From NCBI GenBank assembly GCA_964620675.1, contig CAZUJU010000003.1, positions 50,010 to 114,009 on the forward strand: DNA of 64,000 nucleotides, in the 5' to 3' direction. Every line of letters starts with the position of its first letter. The first letter of the stretch is position 1. The position numbers and the translations under genes were made by a program. Below, one piece after another: positions 44,968-54,987 of the stretch. The notes below the pieces were generated by a model. It was not told the DNA's origin and made no database searches. It was given only the letters and a program-made list of their open reading frames with translations. This DNA comes from CAYSFW01 sp964620675. GTDB lineage: Bacteria > Pseudomonadota > Gammaproteobacteria > UWMA-0217.

Positions 44968-45735
44968 TCAATCAAGCGAAAACCACGCCGAACCATCGCG
45001 CTGATCGGCGATTCCAGTCATGATCGCACGCCCGTTCGCCACGCTCTGCAATAGTTCCGCCACGCGACTCGGGGCATTGTTCTGTTCGCTCAGATGCAGC
45101 CCGACGACAAAGCGCAAATCCGCATGATCGAGGCTTCGCAGCAGCGTTGCGGCTTGTTCGTTGGACAGATGCCCGCGGGCACCATCGATCCGACGCTTCA
45201 GCGCTTCCGGGTACGGTCCACTCCGCAGGGTCGTGGGATCGTAATTGAATTCCAGTAGCAAACCTGCGCAACCGCGCAGGACTTCGAGGATGTGCGGAGT
45301 AATGCTGCCGACATCGGTCAGAAGCCCCACGCGCTGGTCACCATCGGAAAAAACAAACTGGCAGGGCTCACGCGCATCGTGGGGGACCGGAAACGGGGTG
45401 ATCTGCAGTCCGCCGATACGAAATTCGGCATGGCTGGAGATCAACGTCGGTGCGTGGAGATCGGCATTGGTGATTGCGAGCCGGCTGCCGCGGGTCAGCC
45501 AGACCGGAATTTCATAGCGGCGTGAGAGCACGTCGACGCCGCGGATGTGGTCGGCGTGTTCATGCGTGACCAGAATCGCGTCGAGCGCTTCGGGTGGGAA
45601 TCCCGCGGCGGTGATTCTTCGCGCCATCTCCGCCGCGGTGAAACCGCAGTCCACCAGCACGAGCGTGTCCTCGGTTTCGATCAGGGTCGCATTGCCCTTG
45701 CTACCCGAGCCGAGTGAGCGGCAGCGCAGCGCCAC
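44968..45735 (-). CDS. MBL-fold metallo-hydrolase (YycJ/WalJ-like)
   Basis: 255 residues. Begins SLGSGSKGNATLIE, typical of the YycJ group, with metal motif THEHADHIRG (His58, His60, Asp62, His63) and later HDAREP and GLHLSEQNN. Likely a nuclease or phosphodiesterase with two zinc ions. Follows bamC by 12 bases in dapA-bamC-MBL, a recurring gammaproteobacterial group. Confidence 0.88.
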   Translation of the reverse strand: MALRCRSLGSGSKGNATLIETEDTLVLVDCGFTAAEMARRITAAGFPPEALDAILVTHEHADHIRGVDVLSRRYEIPVWLTRGSRLAITNADLHAPTLISSHAEFRIGGLQITPFPVPHDAREPCQFVFSDGDQRVGLLTDVGSITPHILEVLRGCAGLLLEFNYDPTTLRSGPYPEALKRRIDGARGHLSNEQAATLLRSLDHADLRFVVGLHLSEQNNAPSRVAELLQSVANGRAIMTGIADQRDGSAWFSLD

Positions 45736-45747
45736 TGCGGCGCCGCG

Positions 45748-46422
45748 TTAGCGTTGCGCCAGGTGTCGCTTGAGGCGTTGTAACATCGCGGCCTCGAGCT
45801 CGGTGTTGGCGGGTAACAATTGCCAGGTCGGTTTGCTGTCCGCGCCGCGCACCAGGCTTGCGCCCTGATAGGTCAGATAGACGTTGCTACCGGACTGCGA
45901 CCGCTCGACGCGCAACCGATATTGATGGCGCCGTAGCGCCTGCCCACCCGCTGCCGTCACCTCGGAGACCGCGCTTTGCAACTGGGACTGCGACAAGTTC
46001 GGGCTCTCGTCGATCCACTCGGTACGCATCGCCCCAATTTCCGGACGATCTTCCGCGAGCTGGATATCCTGGCTCCGCCAGAATCCGCGCAGCGACTCCC
46101 AGACTTGATCCGGCGAGCGGTCGACCTCGAGCCAGCTGAGTTGCCCTTCAGTGCGCTCGCGAACCGACTCGCGAACGGTCGACGGTGCCGCCGCATCAAT
46201 CGATGGCGGTTGGCTCGCCGGACGCGCGGAGGCGACGCCTGCGGCGGCGCCCGGGATCTGATAAGTCGGGTCGCGTTCGGGCAGCACCAGTGGCGGTGGA
46301 GCCTTCAGTGCACCCACGCCGCGGCTGTCTAGATAGGCTTCGTTCTCGGTTCCACGCAAGGTGCCGCAGCCAGCGATCAACGCCAGTGCGAGGCTCAATC
46401 CGATCCATCCAGTTCCACGCAT
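45748..46422 (-). CDS. bamC: Outer membrane assembly lipoprotein BamC
   Basis: 224 residues. Lipoprotein signal with lipobox LIAGC (Cys19), then an extended loop with DPTYQIPG, the segment that binds BamD, and two helix-grip-like domains. Shorter and more diverged than E. coli BamC (344). Directly after dapA (4-base spacing), its usual neighbour (old names nlpB/dapX). Confidence 0.8.
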   Translation of the reverse strand: MRGTGWIGLSLALALIAGCGTLRGTENEAYLDSRGVGALKAPPPLVLPERDPTYQIPGAAAGVASARPASQPPSIDAAAPSTVRESVRERTEGQLSWLEVDRSPDQVWESLRGFWRSQDIQLAEDRPEIGAMRTEWIDESPNLSQSQLQSAVSEVTAAGGQALRRHQYRLRVERSQSGSNVYLTYQGASLVRGADSKPTWQLLPANTELEAAMLQRLKRHLAQR

Positions 46423-46425
46423 GCT

Positions 46426-47313
46426 TCAATTCCGCTTGATTTCGATGCCGGCCGACACGAGCGACTGGCGCAGCTGCTCGCGGTATTTCTCGCTGAGGGG
46501 TGTGAGCGGCAGGCGAATGCCGTTGTCAATCAGGCCCATTTCGAAGAGCGCCCACTTGACCGGGATTGGATTGGACTCGAGAAAAAGGTCGTGGTGCAGC
46601 CCGTCCAGCGTACGGTTGATTTCGCGCGCCGCGGCCGCATCACCGGCGAGCGCCGCCGCGCACATTTCGTGCATGGCGCGTGGGGCGACGTTGCTGGTCA
46701 CCGAAATCGTTCCCTTGCCACCGCGCAGAATGAATTCGAGCGAGGTTGCGTCATCGCCGCTGAACAGATCGATCTGGTCGCCGCACAAGGACTTGAGGTG
46801 CTCCAGGCGGTCCAGGTTTCCGGTGGCCTCTTTGAGACCGATGATGTTGGAGATCTTCGCCAGTCGCGCCACCGTTTCCGGTAGCAGATCGCAAGCGGTG
46901 CGACCGGGCACGTTGTACAAAATCTGCGGAATCGGCACTGTATCCGCGATCGCGCGATGGTGCAGGTACAGGCCTTCTTGGGTCGGCTTGTTGTAGTACG
47001 GTGTTACCAGCAGTGCCGCATCCGCGCCCGATTCCATCGCGCGGCGCGTCAGTTCGATGGCCTCGCTGGTGGAATTCGCGCCGGTGCCCGCGATGACCGG
47101 TACGCGCCCTGCGGCCAGCGCGACCGTTTGCGCAATGACCTCGCAATGTTCATCGAAATCGAGCGTAGCCGACTCCCCCGTGGTGCCGACGGCAACGATC
47201 GCATCGGTCTGATTCTCGATATGAAACTCGACCAGTCGCGCCAACGCATCGGCATCGACGGAGCCGTCTGGAGCCATTGGGGTCACCAGCGCAACCATGC
47301 TTCCGTGGAACAT
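46426..47313 (-). CDS. dapA: 4-hydroxy-tetrahydrodipicolinate synthase
   Basis: 295 residues, TIM-barrel class I aldolase. Condenses pyruvate and aspartate semialdehyde in the lysine/diaminopimelate pathway. Schiff-base Lys161 in IGLKEATGN, Tyr133 in YNVPGRTACDL and GTTGESATL (45-52) are intact. First of dapA-bamC-MBL. Confidence 0.97.
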   Translation of the reverse strand: MFHGSMVALVTPMAPDGSVDADALARLVEFHIENQTDAIVAVGTTGESATLDFDEHCEVIAQTVALAAGRVPVIAGTGANSTSEAIELTRRAMESGADAALLVTPYYNKPTQEGLYLHHRAIADTVPIPQILYNVPGRTACDLLPETVARLAKISNIIGLKEATGNLDRLEHLKSLCGDQIDLFSGDDATSLEFILRGGKGTISVTSNVAPRAMHEMCAAALAGDAAAAREINRTLDGLHHDLFLESNPIPVKWALFEMGLIDNGIRLPLTPLSEKYREQLRQSLVSAGIEIKRN

Positions 47314-47490
47314 TTTCGTCTTTTCTCCGCCTAACAGTCAGGACATGATATAGGCCGGGCGGCGCGCGACTCAAGCCGAGCGGGCTTCATCTTGCGGCTT
47401 GGGCGCGGGGCGACGCTGTGATACAACGTGGACAGAGCGTGAACGCCTCGCGCCGCGTCGAGACCACGCAACCCGATTTGGGCGACAGGC

Positions 47491-47504
47491 GTATCATGAT
47501 ACGA
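47491..47504. promoter_or_regulatory. 14-bp perfect palindrome upstream of phoH
   Basis: CGTATCATGATACG lies in the 273-bp region between divergent dapA and phoH, about 83 bases before the phoH ATG. Possible dimeric regulator site; no regulator identified. Confidence 0.3.
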
Positions 47505-47586
47505 ATTTCGACGCCGTGTCGTGACAACCGGGCGTCACGGCAGACCTGCGAATACAACTCATAACGATTTCGGTGGAACTTTATCC

Positions 47587-49005
47587 ATGACAGTCACGGT
47601 TCCCGCCTCCGACGGCAAGCGCCTTTACGTACTCGACACCAACGTGTTGATGCACGACCCGACCGCACTGTTTCGCTTCGACGAGCATGACATCTTTCTC
47701 CCCATGGTGGTGCTCGAAGAACTCGACAAGTCCAAAAAAGGCGTCTCCGAAGTGGCACGGAACGTGCGCCAGGTCAGTCGGTTCATAGACGACCTGATGG
47801 CGGCCTGCACCCGCGACGAAATCGCGCGCGGGCTTCCGTTGTCGCGCAGCGCCGGACTCTCCGAGCAGCCAACAACCGGTCGCTTGTACTTTCAGACCGA
47901 AGTCATGGCGCGCGCGCTGCCGTCCTCGTTGCCGGGCAACACCGCGGACAACTCGATACTCGGCACCACCCTCGCATTGCAGGAACTGACGCCCGATATC
48001 GCGGTCATCCTGGTCTCGAAAGACATCAACCTGCGCATCAAGGCCGCGGTGCTCGGCATCCACGCCGAAGACTATTACAACGATCAAGTGCTGGATGACG
48101 TCGACCTGCTCTACAGCGGAGTCGAGGAACTCGGCGCGGATTTCTGGAACACCCACGCCAAGGACATAGAATCCTGGCAGGAGGAAGGGCGCACCTTCTA
48201 TCGTCTGAGCGGTCCGGACGCCGCGCACTGGGTACCGAACAGCTGCCTTTCCTACGACCACGGCGGGCAACATTTCCGTGCGATCGTGCGCCAGGTCGGC
48301 AACGATCACGCCGTGATCGAAATGGCGCAGGACTACGGATCCGCTCGCCACACGGTGTGGGGCATCAACGCGCGCAACCTCGAACAAAACTTCGCGCTCA
48401 ACCTGCTGATGGACCCGGAAATCGACTTCGTGTCGCTACTCGGGCCGGCGGGTACTGGTAAAACCCTGTTGACGCTCGCGGCGGGATTGGTACAGACCTT
48501 GGAGGACAAGCGCTATCGCGAAATCATCATGACCCGCGTGACCGTGCCGCTTGGCGAGGACATCGGCTTCCTGCCCGGTTCGGAAGAGGAAAAAATGACG
48601 CCCTGGATGGGCGCATTAATGGACAATCTCGAAGTGCTCACCTCAACCCAACCCGGCGGCGACTGGGGCCGTGCGGCAACCAACGATCTGCTGCAGAACC
48701 GGATCAAAATCCGCTCGCTCAATTTTATGCGAGGGCGCACATTCCTCAGCCGGTTCATCATTATCGACGAGGCGCAGAATCTGACCGCCAAGCAAATGAA
48801 GACGCTGATCACGCGCGCCGGCCCCGGCACCAAGGTCGTCTGTCTCGGTAATATCGCGCAGATCGACACGCCCTACCTCACCGAAACCTCGTCGGGTTTG
48901 ACCTACGTGGTCGATCACTTCAAGGGTTGGCAGCACAGTGGGCATATCACGCTCAAACGCGGCGAGCGTTCGCGTCTGGCAGACTTCGCGTCGCAGAAAC
49001 TGTGA
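47587..49005 (+). CDS. phoH: PIN domain-PhoH family ATPase (PhoH2 type)
   Basis: 472 residues. An N-terminal PIN nuclease domain (YVLDTNVLMHDPTAL onward, acidic residues in place) is fused to a PhoH ATPase with Walker A GPAGTGKT at 286-293 and Walker B FIIIDEAQN. PhoH2 proteins are proposed RNA helicase-nucleases. The start at 47587 excludes an in-frame upstream extension without family resemblance. Confidence 0.92.
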   Translation: MTVTVPASDGKRLYVLDTNVLMHDPTALFRFDEHDIFLPMVVLEELDKSKKGVSEVARNVRQVSRFIDDLMAACTRDEIARGLPLSRSAGLSEQPTTGRLYFQTEVMARALPSSLPGNTADNSILGTTLALQELTPDIAVILVSKDINLRIKAAVLGIHAEDYYNDQVLDDVDLLYSGVEELGADFWNTHAKDIESWQEEGRTFYRLSGPDAAHWVPNSCLSYDHGGQHFRAIVRQVGNDHAVIEMAQDYGSARHTVWGINARNLEQNFALNLLMDPEIDFVSLLGPAGTGKTLLTLAAGLVQTLEDKRYREIIMTRVTVPLGEDIGFLPGSEEEKMTPWMGALMDNLEVLTSTQPGGDWGRAATNDLLQNRIKIRSLNFMRGRTFLSRFIIIDEAQNLTAKQMKTLITRAGPGTKVVCLGNIAQIDTPYLTETSSGLTYVVDHFKGWQHSGHITLKRGERSRLADFASQKL

Positions 49006-49122
49006 TCGTAACGCGCTGACCCGAGCGCTTCAGCGCCGTGTGTGCAGGCGTGCCCCGAGCGTTTGCCGCGGAACCGATCCCCGTTCCGCCAAGCGCTTCA
49101 GCCGCCAACCGTCCCGTATCGC

Positions 49123-50190
49123 TCAGGCATCCTCGAGCACCGCGGAACGACTTGGCCACGCATCGAGCACCACATGAACCAGCGTTGCAAGCGGAATCGC
49201 GAAAAACACACCCCACACCCCCCACAAACTGCCGAATACCAGGACGGCGGATATGATCGCAATCGGGTGCAGGTTGACCACTTCCGAGAAGAGCAGCGGC
49301 ACGAGCAGGTTTCCATCCAGAAACTGAATGATGCCGTGACCGATCATCAAATAGATGAACTCCGACGACCAGCCCCACTGAAAGTAGCCGATGAGAAATA
49401 TCGGCACAGTCACGATCACCACGCCGACATAGGGAATGATCACCGAGATGCCGGCCATCAGCGACAAGAGCATCGCGTAGTTCAGTCCAAGCATCGCGAA
49501 CACGAAGTACGACACCCCCCAGATGATCAGGATCTCAAGCAACTTGCCACGCACATAGCTCGCGATCTTCTTGTTCATCGCAGCCGATACAGCCGTCACC
49601 AGGGTACGATCCTCCGGTAGGAATCTCCGCACCCAGGCAAAGATTTTGTCCCGATCGAGCAGGATGAAAAATATCAACACCGGAACCAGCACCAGATAGA
49701 CCAGCATGGTGATCACACTGACCAGCGACGCGAGCGAGGTCGACACCACGCGCTGTCCGAACACTGCCAGTTCGGCGCGAATCTGCGACACCAGCGAGAC
49801 CACATCGCTCTCGGTCAGTAACTCCGGATAACGCTCCGGCAATTGCAACAACAGCTTTTGCCCCTGCGACAACATTAGCGGCATCTCGGCAAAGAATTGC
49901 GCCGCTTGACGAAACAGCAACGGCAGCAGCCACACCAGCACGGCCGTCACGACCCCGAGGAAGAACACGAAGACGATGCTCACCGCGATCGTGCGTGGGA
50001 TTCGCAGACGGATCAGGCGCTCGACTGGATCGTCCAGTAGATAGGCCAACACGATCGCGGCCAGCAAGGGTGCAAGCATGCCGCCGGCGAATAGTACGAT
50101 TCCGAATCCCAACAACAACAGGATCGCGAGCAGTACCACCTGCGGATCCGAAAAATGGCGCTCATACCAATCAACCAGTACACGGATCAT
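49123..50190 (-). CDS. AI-2E family (PerM-like) membrane transporter
   Basis: 355 residues, about eight membrane helices. The family centre is visible: a long polar middle region (~100-200), VPVLIFFILLDRDKIF and the C-terminal GISVIIPYVGVVIVTVP. Relatives export AI-2 or act as Na+/H+ antiporters; substrate unknown here. Its start overlaps the end of the upstream small gene by four bases. Confidence 0.85.
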   Translation of the reverse strand: MIRVLVDWYERHFSDPQVVLLAILLLLGFGIVLFAGGMLAPLLAAIVLAYLLDDPVERLIRLRIPRTIAVSIVFVFFLGVVTAVLVWLLPLLFRQAAQFFAEMPLMLSQGQKLLLQLPERYPELLTESDVVSLVSQIRAELAVFGQRVVSTSLASLVSVITMLVYLVLVPVLIFFILLDRDKIFAWVRRFLPEDRTLVTAVSAAMNKKIASYVRGKLLEILIIWGVSYFVFAMLGLNYAMLLSLMAGISVIIPYVGVVIVTVPIFLIGYFQWGWSSEFIYLMIGHGIIQFLDGNLLVPLLFSEVVNLHPIAIISAVLVFGSLWGVWGVFFAIPLATLVHVVLDAWPSRSAVLEDA

Positions 50191-50549
50191 GAATCGCTCT
50201 CTGAACGGTATTTTTCATAGTGGGAGAGAAACACGACCTCCAGCTCGTCGATCACCTCCGGCGCGGGACGGCCGTGCATGACATGCTGCGCCATTAAGGC
50301 GGCAGTCTCATTCAGGACCCGGCCTCTGTCGAGCATGTGGTAACTGCAGGTCAGGCGTTTGATCGCCTTGACGACCGATTCCTCCGCGGGGCGCTCCAGC
50401 GATATCGGAGTCGCGGGCTCGGCCGCTCGCGCCGGTATTCGCTGGCGCAGAAACTCGGCGAATTCGAGCAGCGTCTTGCGCGAAGCCTCGTCAAGCCCGC
50501 GATAGCACTCGAGCAGGTGTCGCTCACTGGTTTTGGTTTTGATCTGCAC
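50187..50549 (-). CDS. Small hypothetical protein coupled to the PerM-like gene
   Basis: 120 residues, mostly helical and charged, no membrane span or signal. No family recognised. TLLEFAEFLRQRIPAR in the first third resembles short helical dimerisation segments. It overlaps the permease start (ATGA), so a functional link is likely. Confidence 0.65.
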   Translation of the reverse strand: MQIKTKTSERHLLECYRGLDEASRKTLLEFAEFLRQRIPARAAEPATPISLERPAEESVVKAIKRLTCSYHMLDRGRVLNETAALMAQHVMHGRPAPEVIDELEVVFLSHYEKYRSESDS

Positions 50550-50614
50550 GGCGCGTAGTGGAACGGTTTAGGAAAACGCCACACGCTGGCGTGTGCCCGC
50601 TAATGCAGCCGAAT

Positions 50615-51532
50615 TCATGCCGACAAACGCTCGCGGGCACTCAGCTTGAGAAAACCCTGCGCGAAATGCAAGAGTTCCTCGGTCGCGCGATGGCGGAACA
50701 CGTGCCGCTGGCGGACAAACGAAAACGGCCGTTCCAGCGGCGGATCGAGCGGCAGACTGCGCAGCATCCCCAATTTCTCTTCCTTGTGGAGCGTCGTGCT
50801 CGACAGGATTGAAATGCCCATTCCGGCCTCGACCGCGCCTTTGATCGCCTCTGGACTGCCGAGTTCCAAACACACTTCAAGGCTCTCCCCGGCGGTGCCG
50901 TTCTGCTCCAGGTATTCGCTGATAACTTCGCGCGTACCGGAACCCTCCTCTCGGCAAATAAACGGATACATGACCACTTGACTCGGTTTCACCGAGGAGA
51001 ACTCCAGCAGTGGATGCTCGGGCGGAAGCACTACCACCAACTGATCGACGAAACAGACCTCAACGTTGAGTTGCTTGTTGGTGACATGCGCCTCGACCAC
51101 GCCGAGATCGATCACATTATTCTCGACCATCGACACGATGCCTTCGGAATTCGAGACCTTGAGACTCAAGTTGATGTCTGGATAGGCCGCCTTGAATTTC
51201 CCGAGCAGCGCCGGCAGCATGTATTCCGCAACCGTGGTGCTCGCGCCGACGGTCAAAACGCCACCGAGATCGCCAGTGATCTCGTTGACCACGTTCTCCA
51301 TCTCGTCGTAAAGCTCGAAAATCCGCTCCGAGTAGCTGTAAACGACCCGCCCAGCATCGGTCAGACTGACGCGGGTATGGGTTCGATCGAACAGACGCGT
51401 TTTGAAATGTTCCTCCAGTTGCCGCACCTGAAACGTCACGGCTGGTTGTGTCATGTGCAGAACCTCCGCTGCCTTGGTAAAACTCAGCAGCTTGGCAACT
51501 GTCTGGAAAACCTTCAGGCGTCGGTCCGACAT
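50615..51532 (-). CDS. LysR-family transcriptional regulator
   Basis: 305 residues. N-terminal winged helix (LKVFQTVAKLLSFTKAAEVL, TQPAVTFQVRQLEE) and periplasmic-binding-like effector domain (~90-290). The style is that of CysR/CbbR-type or selenium-linked LysR proteins; the effector cannot be read. Followed by the small gene/permease pair but separated by ~65 bases. Confidence 0.9.
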   Translation of the reverse strand: MSDRRLKVFQTVAKLLSFTKAAEVLHMTQPAVTFQVRQLEEHFKTRLFDRTHTRVSLTDAGRVVYSYSERIFELYDEMENVVNEITGDLGGVLTVGASTTVAEYMLPALLGKFKAAYPDINLSLKVSNSEGIVSMVENNVIDLGVVEAHVTNKQLNVEVCFVDQLVVVLPPEHPLLEFSSVKPSQVVMYPFICREEGSGTREVISEYLEQNGTAGESLEVCLELGSPEAIKGAVEAGMGISILSSTTLHKEEKLGMLRSLPLDPPLERPFSFVRQRHVFRHRATEELLHFAQGFLKLSARERLSA

Positions 51533-51774
51533 CGCGTGTTGATTGCTCCTTTGTAAAAAACCAGTGGATCAGAATAGCATTGAACACCCGTCCCGTGTTG
51601 CTGGCCAATTATCCGCGCCGGGCCCGGTTTTGACGCCGGCTATGCGGTTCTCGGCGCGCTGACGCGGGCGTATGCTGGATGACTGGCGTTAAAGGGCGCC
51701 GGTGTTACGCCGGCGCCCGGTGCGGTTCAGACGGATCGACCCGCGGGGCGTTCAACCCGCGGATACGCCGAGCG

Positions 51775-54700
51775 TCACTGAGTGAGGATCACCTTGTCAA
51801 TCCGCTTGTAGGCATAAGCGTAGTAGAGGACTGGGATCACGACCAATGTCAGCAGCGTCGATACCAGCAAACCGAAGATCAACGCAATTGCCAAGCCGCT
51901 GAATATCGGATCGTCGAGAATGAAGAACGCACCGAGCATCGCCGCCAGGCCCGTCAATACAATCGGTTTGGCGCGCACCGCGCCTGCTTGCACCACCGCG
52001 CGTTGCAGTTCCATCCCGCCGCGCACCTGCTCGTTGATGAAGTCAACCAGCAGGATCGAGTTACGCACGATGATCCCCGCCAGCGCGATCATGCCGATCA
52101 TCGAGGTCGCGGTGAACTTGGCATCCAGCAGCGCGTGCCCCGGCATCACGCCGATCACGGTCAACGGAATCGGTGCCATGATCACCAACGGTATCGCATA
52201 CGAGCGGAACTGCGCGACCACCAGCAGATAAATCAACACCATGCCGACGGCGTAGGCGATCCCCATGTCGCGGAAGGTTTCATAGGTGATCTGCCATTCG
52301 CCATCCCACTTGATGCTGTAGAGATATGGATTCTCCGGCAGCTTGAACAGAAACTGGTCAAGCGTGCCGATCTTGTCCAATTCGAGCTCACCGAGTCGGC
52401 CATAGATGTCAAACATTCCGTAGAGCGGGCTGTCAAGCTCGCCGACCATATCGGCGGTGACATACACCACCGGCAACAGATCCTTGTGGTGGATCGCGCG
52501 TTCGCGGGTGTTTTGTTCAACCGTCACCACCTCCGACATCGGTACCAGACGGCCACTGGCACTGCGGATCTGCAAATCGAGCACGCGGTTGATGTCGGCC
52601 TTGTTACTGGCTTCAAACATCAGCCGCACCGGTACGGCGTATTTGACGTGGGTGCCGTGGAGGAAAGTCGCGTCATCCCCGCCGAGCACCGAACTGATGG
52701 TCTGCGCGACGGTTTGCTGCGACAGCCCCAAAAGGGCCGCCTTCTGCCGATCCACGTGCAATACATAACGCCGCTGCGGGGCCTCGATACTGTCATCGAT
52801 ATCGGCGATGTCCGGGGTTTCTTCAAACACCCGGCGCACCCGTTTGGCGACATCGATCTGCCCGTTGTAATCGAGCCCGTACACCTCGGCGACGATCGGC
52901 GACAGCACCGGGGGTCCCGGTGGCACCTCGACGATCTTGACGTTGGCAGCAAAGCGCTTACCGATCTCCTGCAACGGCGGCCTCACGCTCAGCGCGACCG
53001 AGTGGCTGTCGCGGTCACGTTGGAGTTTGTCGACCAGGTTGACCTGAATGTCGCCGACGTGCGCACCCTCGCGCAGGTAATATTGCCGCACCAGACCGTT
53101 GAAATTGATCGGCGCCGCGGTGCCGGCGTAGACCTGCAGATTATCGACCTCGGGCACCGTTTCGAGATGGTGCGCCAGTTCGTCAAGCACCCGTTTGGTC
53201 TGCTCGAGGCTGCTCCCCTCGGGCATGTCGACGACCACCTGGAACTCTGACTTGTTATCGAACGGCAGCATCTTGAGCACAACCGCTTTGAATATCGCGA
53301 GCGACACCGACAACACGATTAAAATCATGATCGACAGAAACAGCAAGCGACGCATCCCGCGCCCATCCTTGCCGCGCAAGAACGGCGTCATCACCCCGTT
53401 GAATAACTTGTCCAGCCAGGGTGCTACCGCCTCGCCATGGTGATGGCTGAAGTCGACATTCTTCAGGGTTTTATAAGTCAGCCACGGCGTGACCACGTAC
53501 GCCACGGCGAGCGAGATCACCATCCCCATGCTCGCGTTGATCGGGATCGGGCTCATATACGGCCCCATCAAACCGGAGACGAACGCCATTGGCAGCAGGG
53601 CCGCGATCACGGTAAAGGTCGCGAGGATGGTCGGTCCGCCCACCTCGTCGACCGCGGCCGGAATGACTTCGAGCAGTTTCTTACCGCCCATCATCATGTG
53701 GCGATGGATGTTTTCCACCACCACGATCGCGTCATCGACCAGAATCCCGATCGAAAAAATCAACGCAAACAACGAAACCCGATTGAGCGTAAAGCCCCAC
53801 GCCCAGGACGCGAACAGCGTAATCAACAACGTGATAATGATCGCCACTCCGACAATGAATGCCTCGCGCCAGCCCATTGCGATCCAGACCAGCACCACGA
53901 CCGAAAGCGTCGCGAAGAGCAGCTTCTGAATCAGCTTTTTCGCCTTGGCATCGGCGGTCTCACCGTAGTTGCGGGTGATCTCGACGTTGACGCCGTCGGG
54001 GATGTAAATCCCTTGGGCCTGCTCGAAGCGTTTGACCAATTGTTCGGCGATCGCGACCGCGTTTTCGCCCGGCTTTTTCGCCACAGCGATCGTCACCGCC
54101 GGGGCACCCGCCACGACCCCTTTCTTCGAAAAGGAGACGTAGCGTTCCGGATGATCCGGGCCGTAGCGAACCTCCGCCACGTCGCTCAAATATACCGGTT
54201 TACCGTCCATCACCCCGACGATCAACCCACCGATCTCGGCGGGTTCGGTCATGAACGAACCCGCCTGCACCTGAATCTCCTCATTGTCGTCGACCAGGGT
54301 GACCGCATCACGTGAGGCGTTCGCGGCTACCAGGGCAAAGCGCAGATCCTCTAGCGCGATGTTGTAACCCGCCATCCTGACCGGGTCGAGTTTGACCGCG
54401 ACCACATTGTCCGGGCCGCCGATGGTATAGATGTCCCGTGTGCCGGGTACGCGTTTTAACTCGGCCTCAAGGGCGTGCGCGACTTGGAGGAGATCGTAGG
54501 CGCCGCGATCGGGGTCGTCGGTCCAGAGCGTCGCGGTCAGGATCGGTACGTCATCGATGCCCTTCGGTTTGATCAGCGGTTGCAGCACTCCAAGATTGCG
54601 TGGCAGCCAGTCCTGATTCGACGCAATCTTGTTGTAGAGACGCACCAGGGCCTGGGTATTGTCCTCACCGACCTTGTACTGCACCGTCAATACCGACAAC

Positions 54701-54987
54701 CCCGGATAGGACGACGAATAGACGTGCTCGATACCGGTGATTTCGGACAGCACCTGTTCCGCCGGGCCGCTCACCAAGTTCTCCACCTCATCGGCCGAGG
54801 CGCCGGGAAACGGCACAAAAATGTTGGCAAAGGTCACATCGATCTGCGGCTCTTCCTCGCGCGGCGTCACGATAATGGCGAACAGGCCAAGCAGAATGCC
54901 AACGAGCGCCAACAGCGGCGTGATCGCATTGTTCTGGAATTTCTGGGTGATCCGCCCGGAGATCCCCATCCGGCTGTCGCTCATCAA
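51775..54987 (-). CDS. RND efflux pump inner-membrane transporter
   Basis: 1070 residues with 12 membrane helices in the RND pattern (helix 1, large periplasmic domain, five helices, then repeat). The helix-4 proton relay with paired acidic residues is visible in FSIGILVDDAIVVVENIHRH. Sequence is of the HAE1/AcrB-like hydrophobe class rather than a proven metal pump. Starts overlapping the adaptor gene (ATGA). No outer membrane channel gene is in the window, so a TolC-type partner must be elsewhere. Confidence 0.93.
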   Translation of the reverse strand: MMSDSRMGISGRITQKFQNNAITPLLALVGILLGLFAIIVTPREEEPQIDVTFANIFVPFPGASADEVENLVSGPAEQVLSEITGIEHVYSSSYPGLSVLTVQYKVGEDNTQALVRLYNKIASNQDWLPRNLGVLQPLIKPKGIDDVPILTATLWTDDPDRGAYDLLQVAHALEAELKRVPGTRDIYTIGGPDNVVAVKLDPVRMAGYNIALEDLRFALVAANASRDAVTLVDDNEEIQVQAGSFMTEPAEIGGLIVGVMDGKPVYLSDVAEVRYGPDHPERYVSFSKKGVVAGAPAVTIAVAKKPGENAVAIAEQLVKRFEQAQGIYIPDGVNVEITRNYGETADAKAKKLIQKLLFATLSVVVLVWIAMGWREAFIVGVAIIITLLITLFASWAWGFTLNRVSLFALIFSIGILVDDAIVVVENIHRHMMMGGKKLLEVIPAAVDEVGGPTILATFTVIAALLPMAFVSGLMGPYMSPIPINASMGMVISLAVAYVVTPWLTYKTLKNVDFSHHHGEAVAPWLDKLFNGVMTPFLRGKDGRGMRRLLFLSIMILIVLSVSLAIFKAVVLKMLPFDNKSEFQVVVDMPEGSSLEQTKRVLDELAHHLETVPEVDNLQVYAGTAAPINFNGLVRQYYLREGAHVGDIQVNLVDKLQRDRDSHSVALSVRPPLQEIGKRFAANVKIVEVPPGPPVLSPIVAEVYGLDYNGQIDVAKRVRRVFEETPDIADIDDSIEAPQRRYVLHVDRQKAALLGLSQQTVAQTISSVLGGDDATFLHGTHVKYAVPVRLMFEASNKADINRVLDLQIRSASGRLVPMSEVVTVEQNTRERAIHHKDLLPVVYVTADMVGELDSPLYGMFDIYGRLGELELDKIGTLDQFLFKLPENPYLYSIKWDGEWQITYETFRDMGIAYAVGMVLIYLLVVAQFRSYAIPLVIMAPIPLTVIGVMPGHALLDAKFTATSMIGMIALAGIIVRNSILLVDFINEQVRGGMELQRAVVQAGAVRAKPIVLTGLAAMLGAFFILDDPIFSGLAIALIFGLLVSTLLTLVVIPVLYYAYAYKRIDKVILTQ

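Noticed and set aside
51679..53250. 523-codon plus-strand frame antisense to the RND pump
   Set aside because: His/Arg/Gln-rich antisense shadow; the RND protein is complete on the minus strand.
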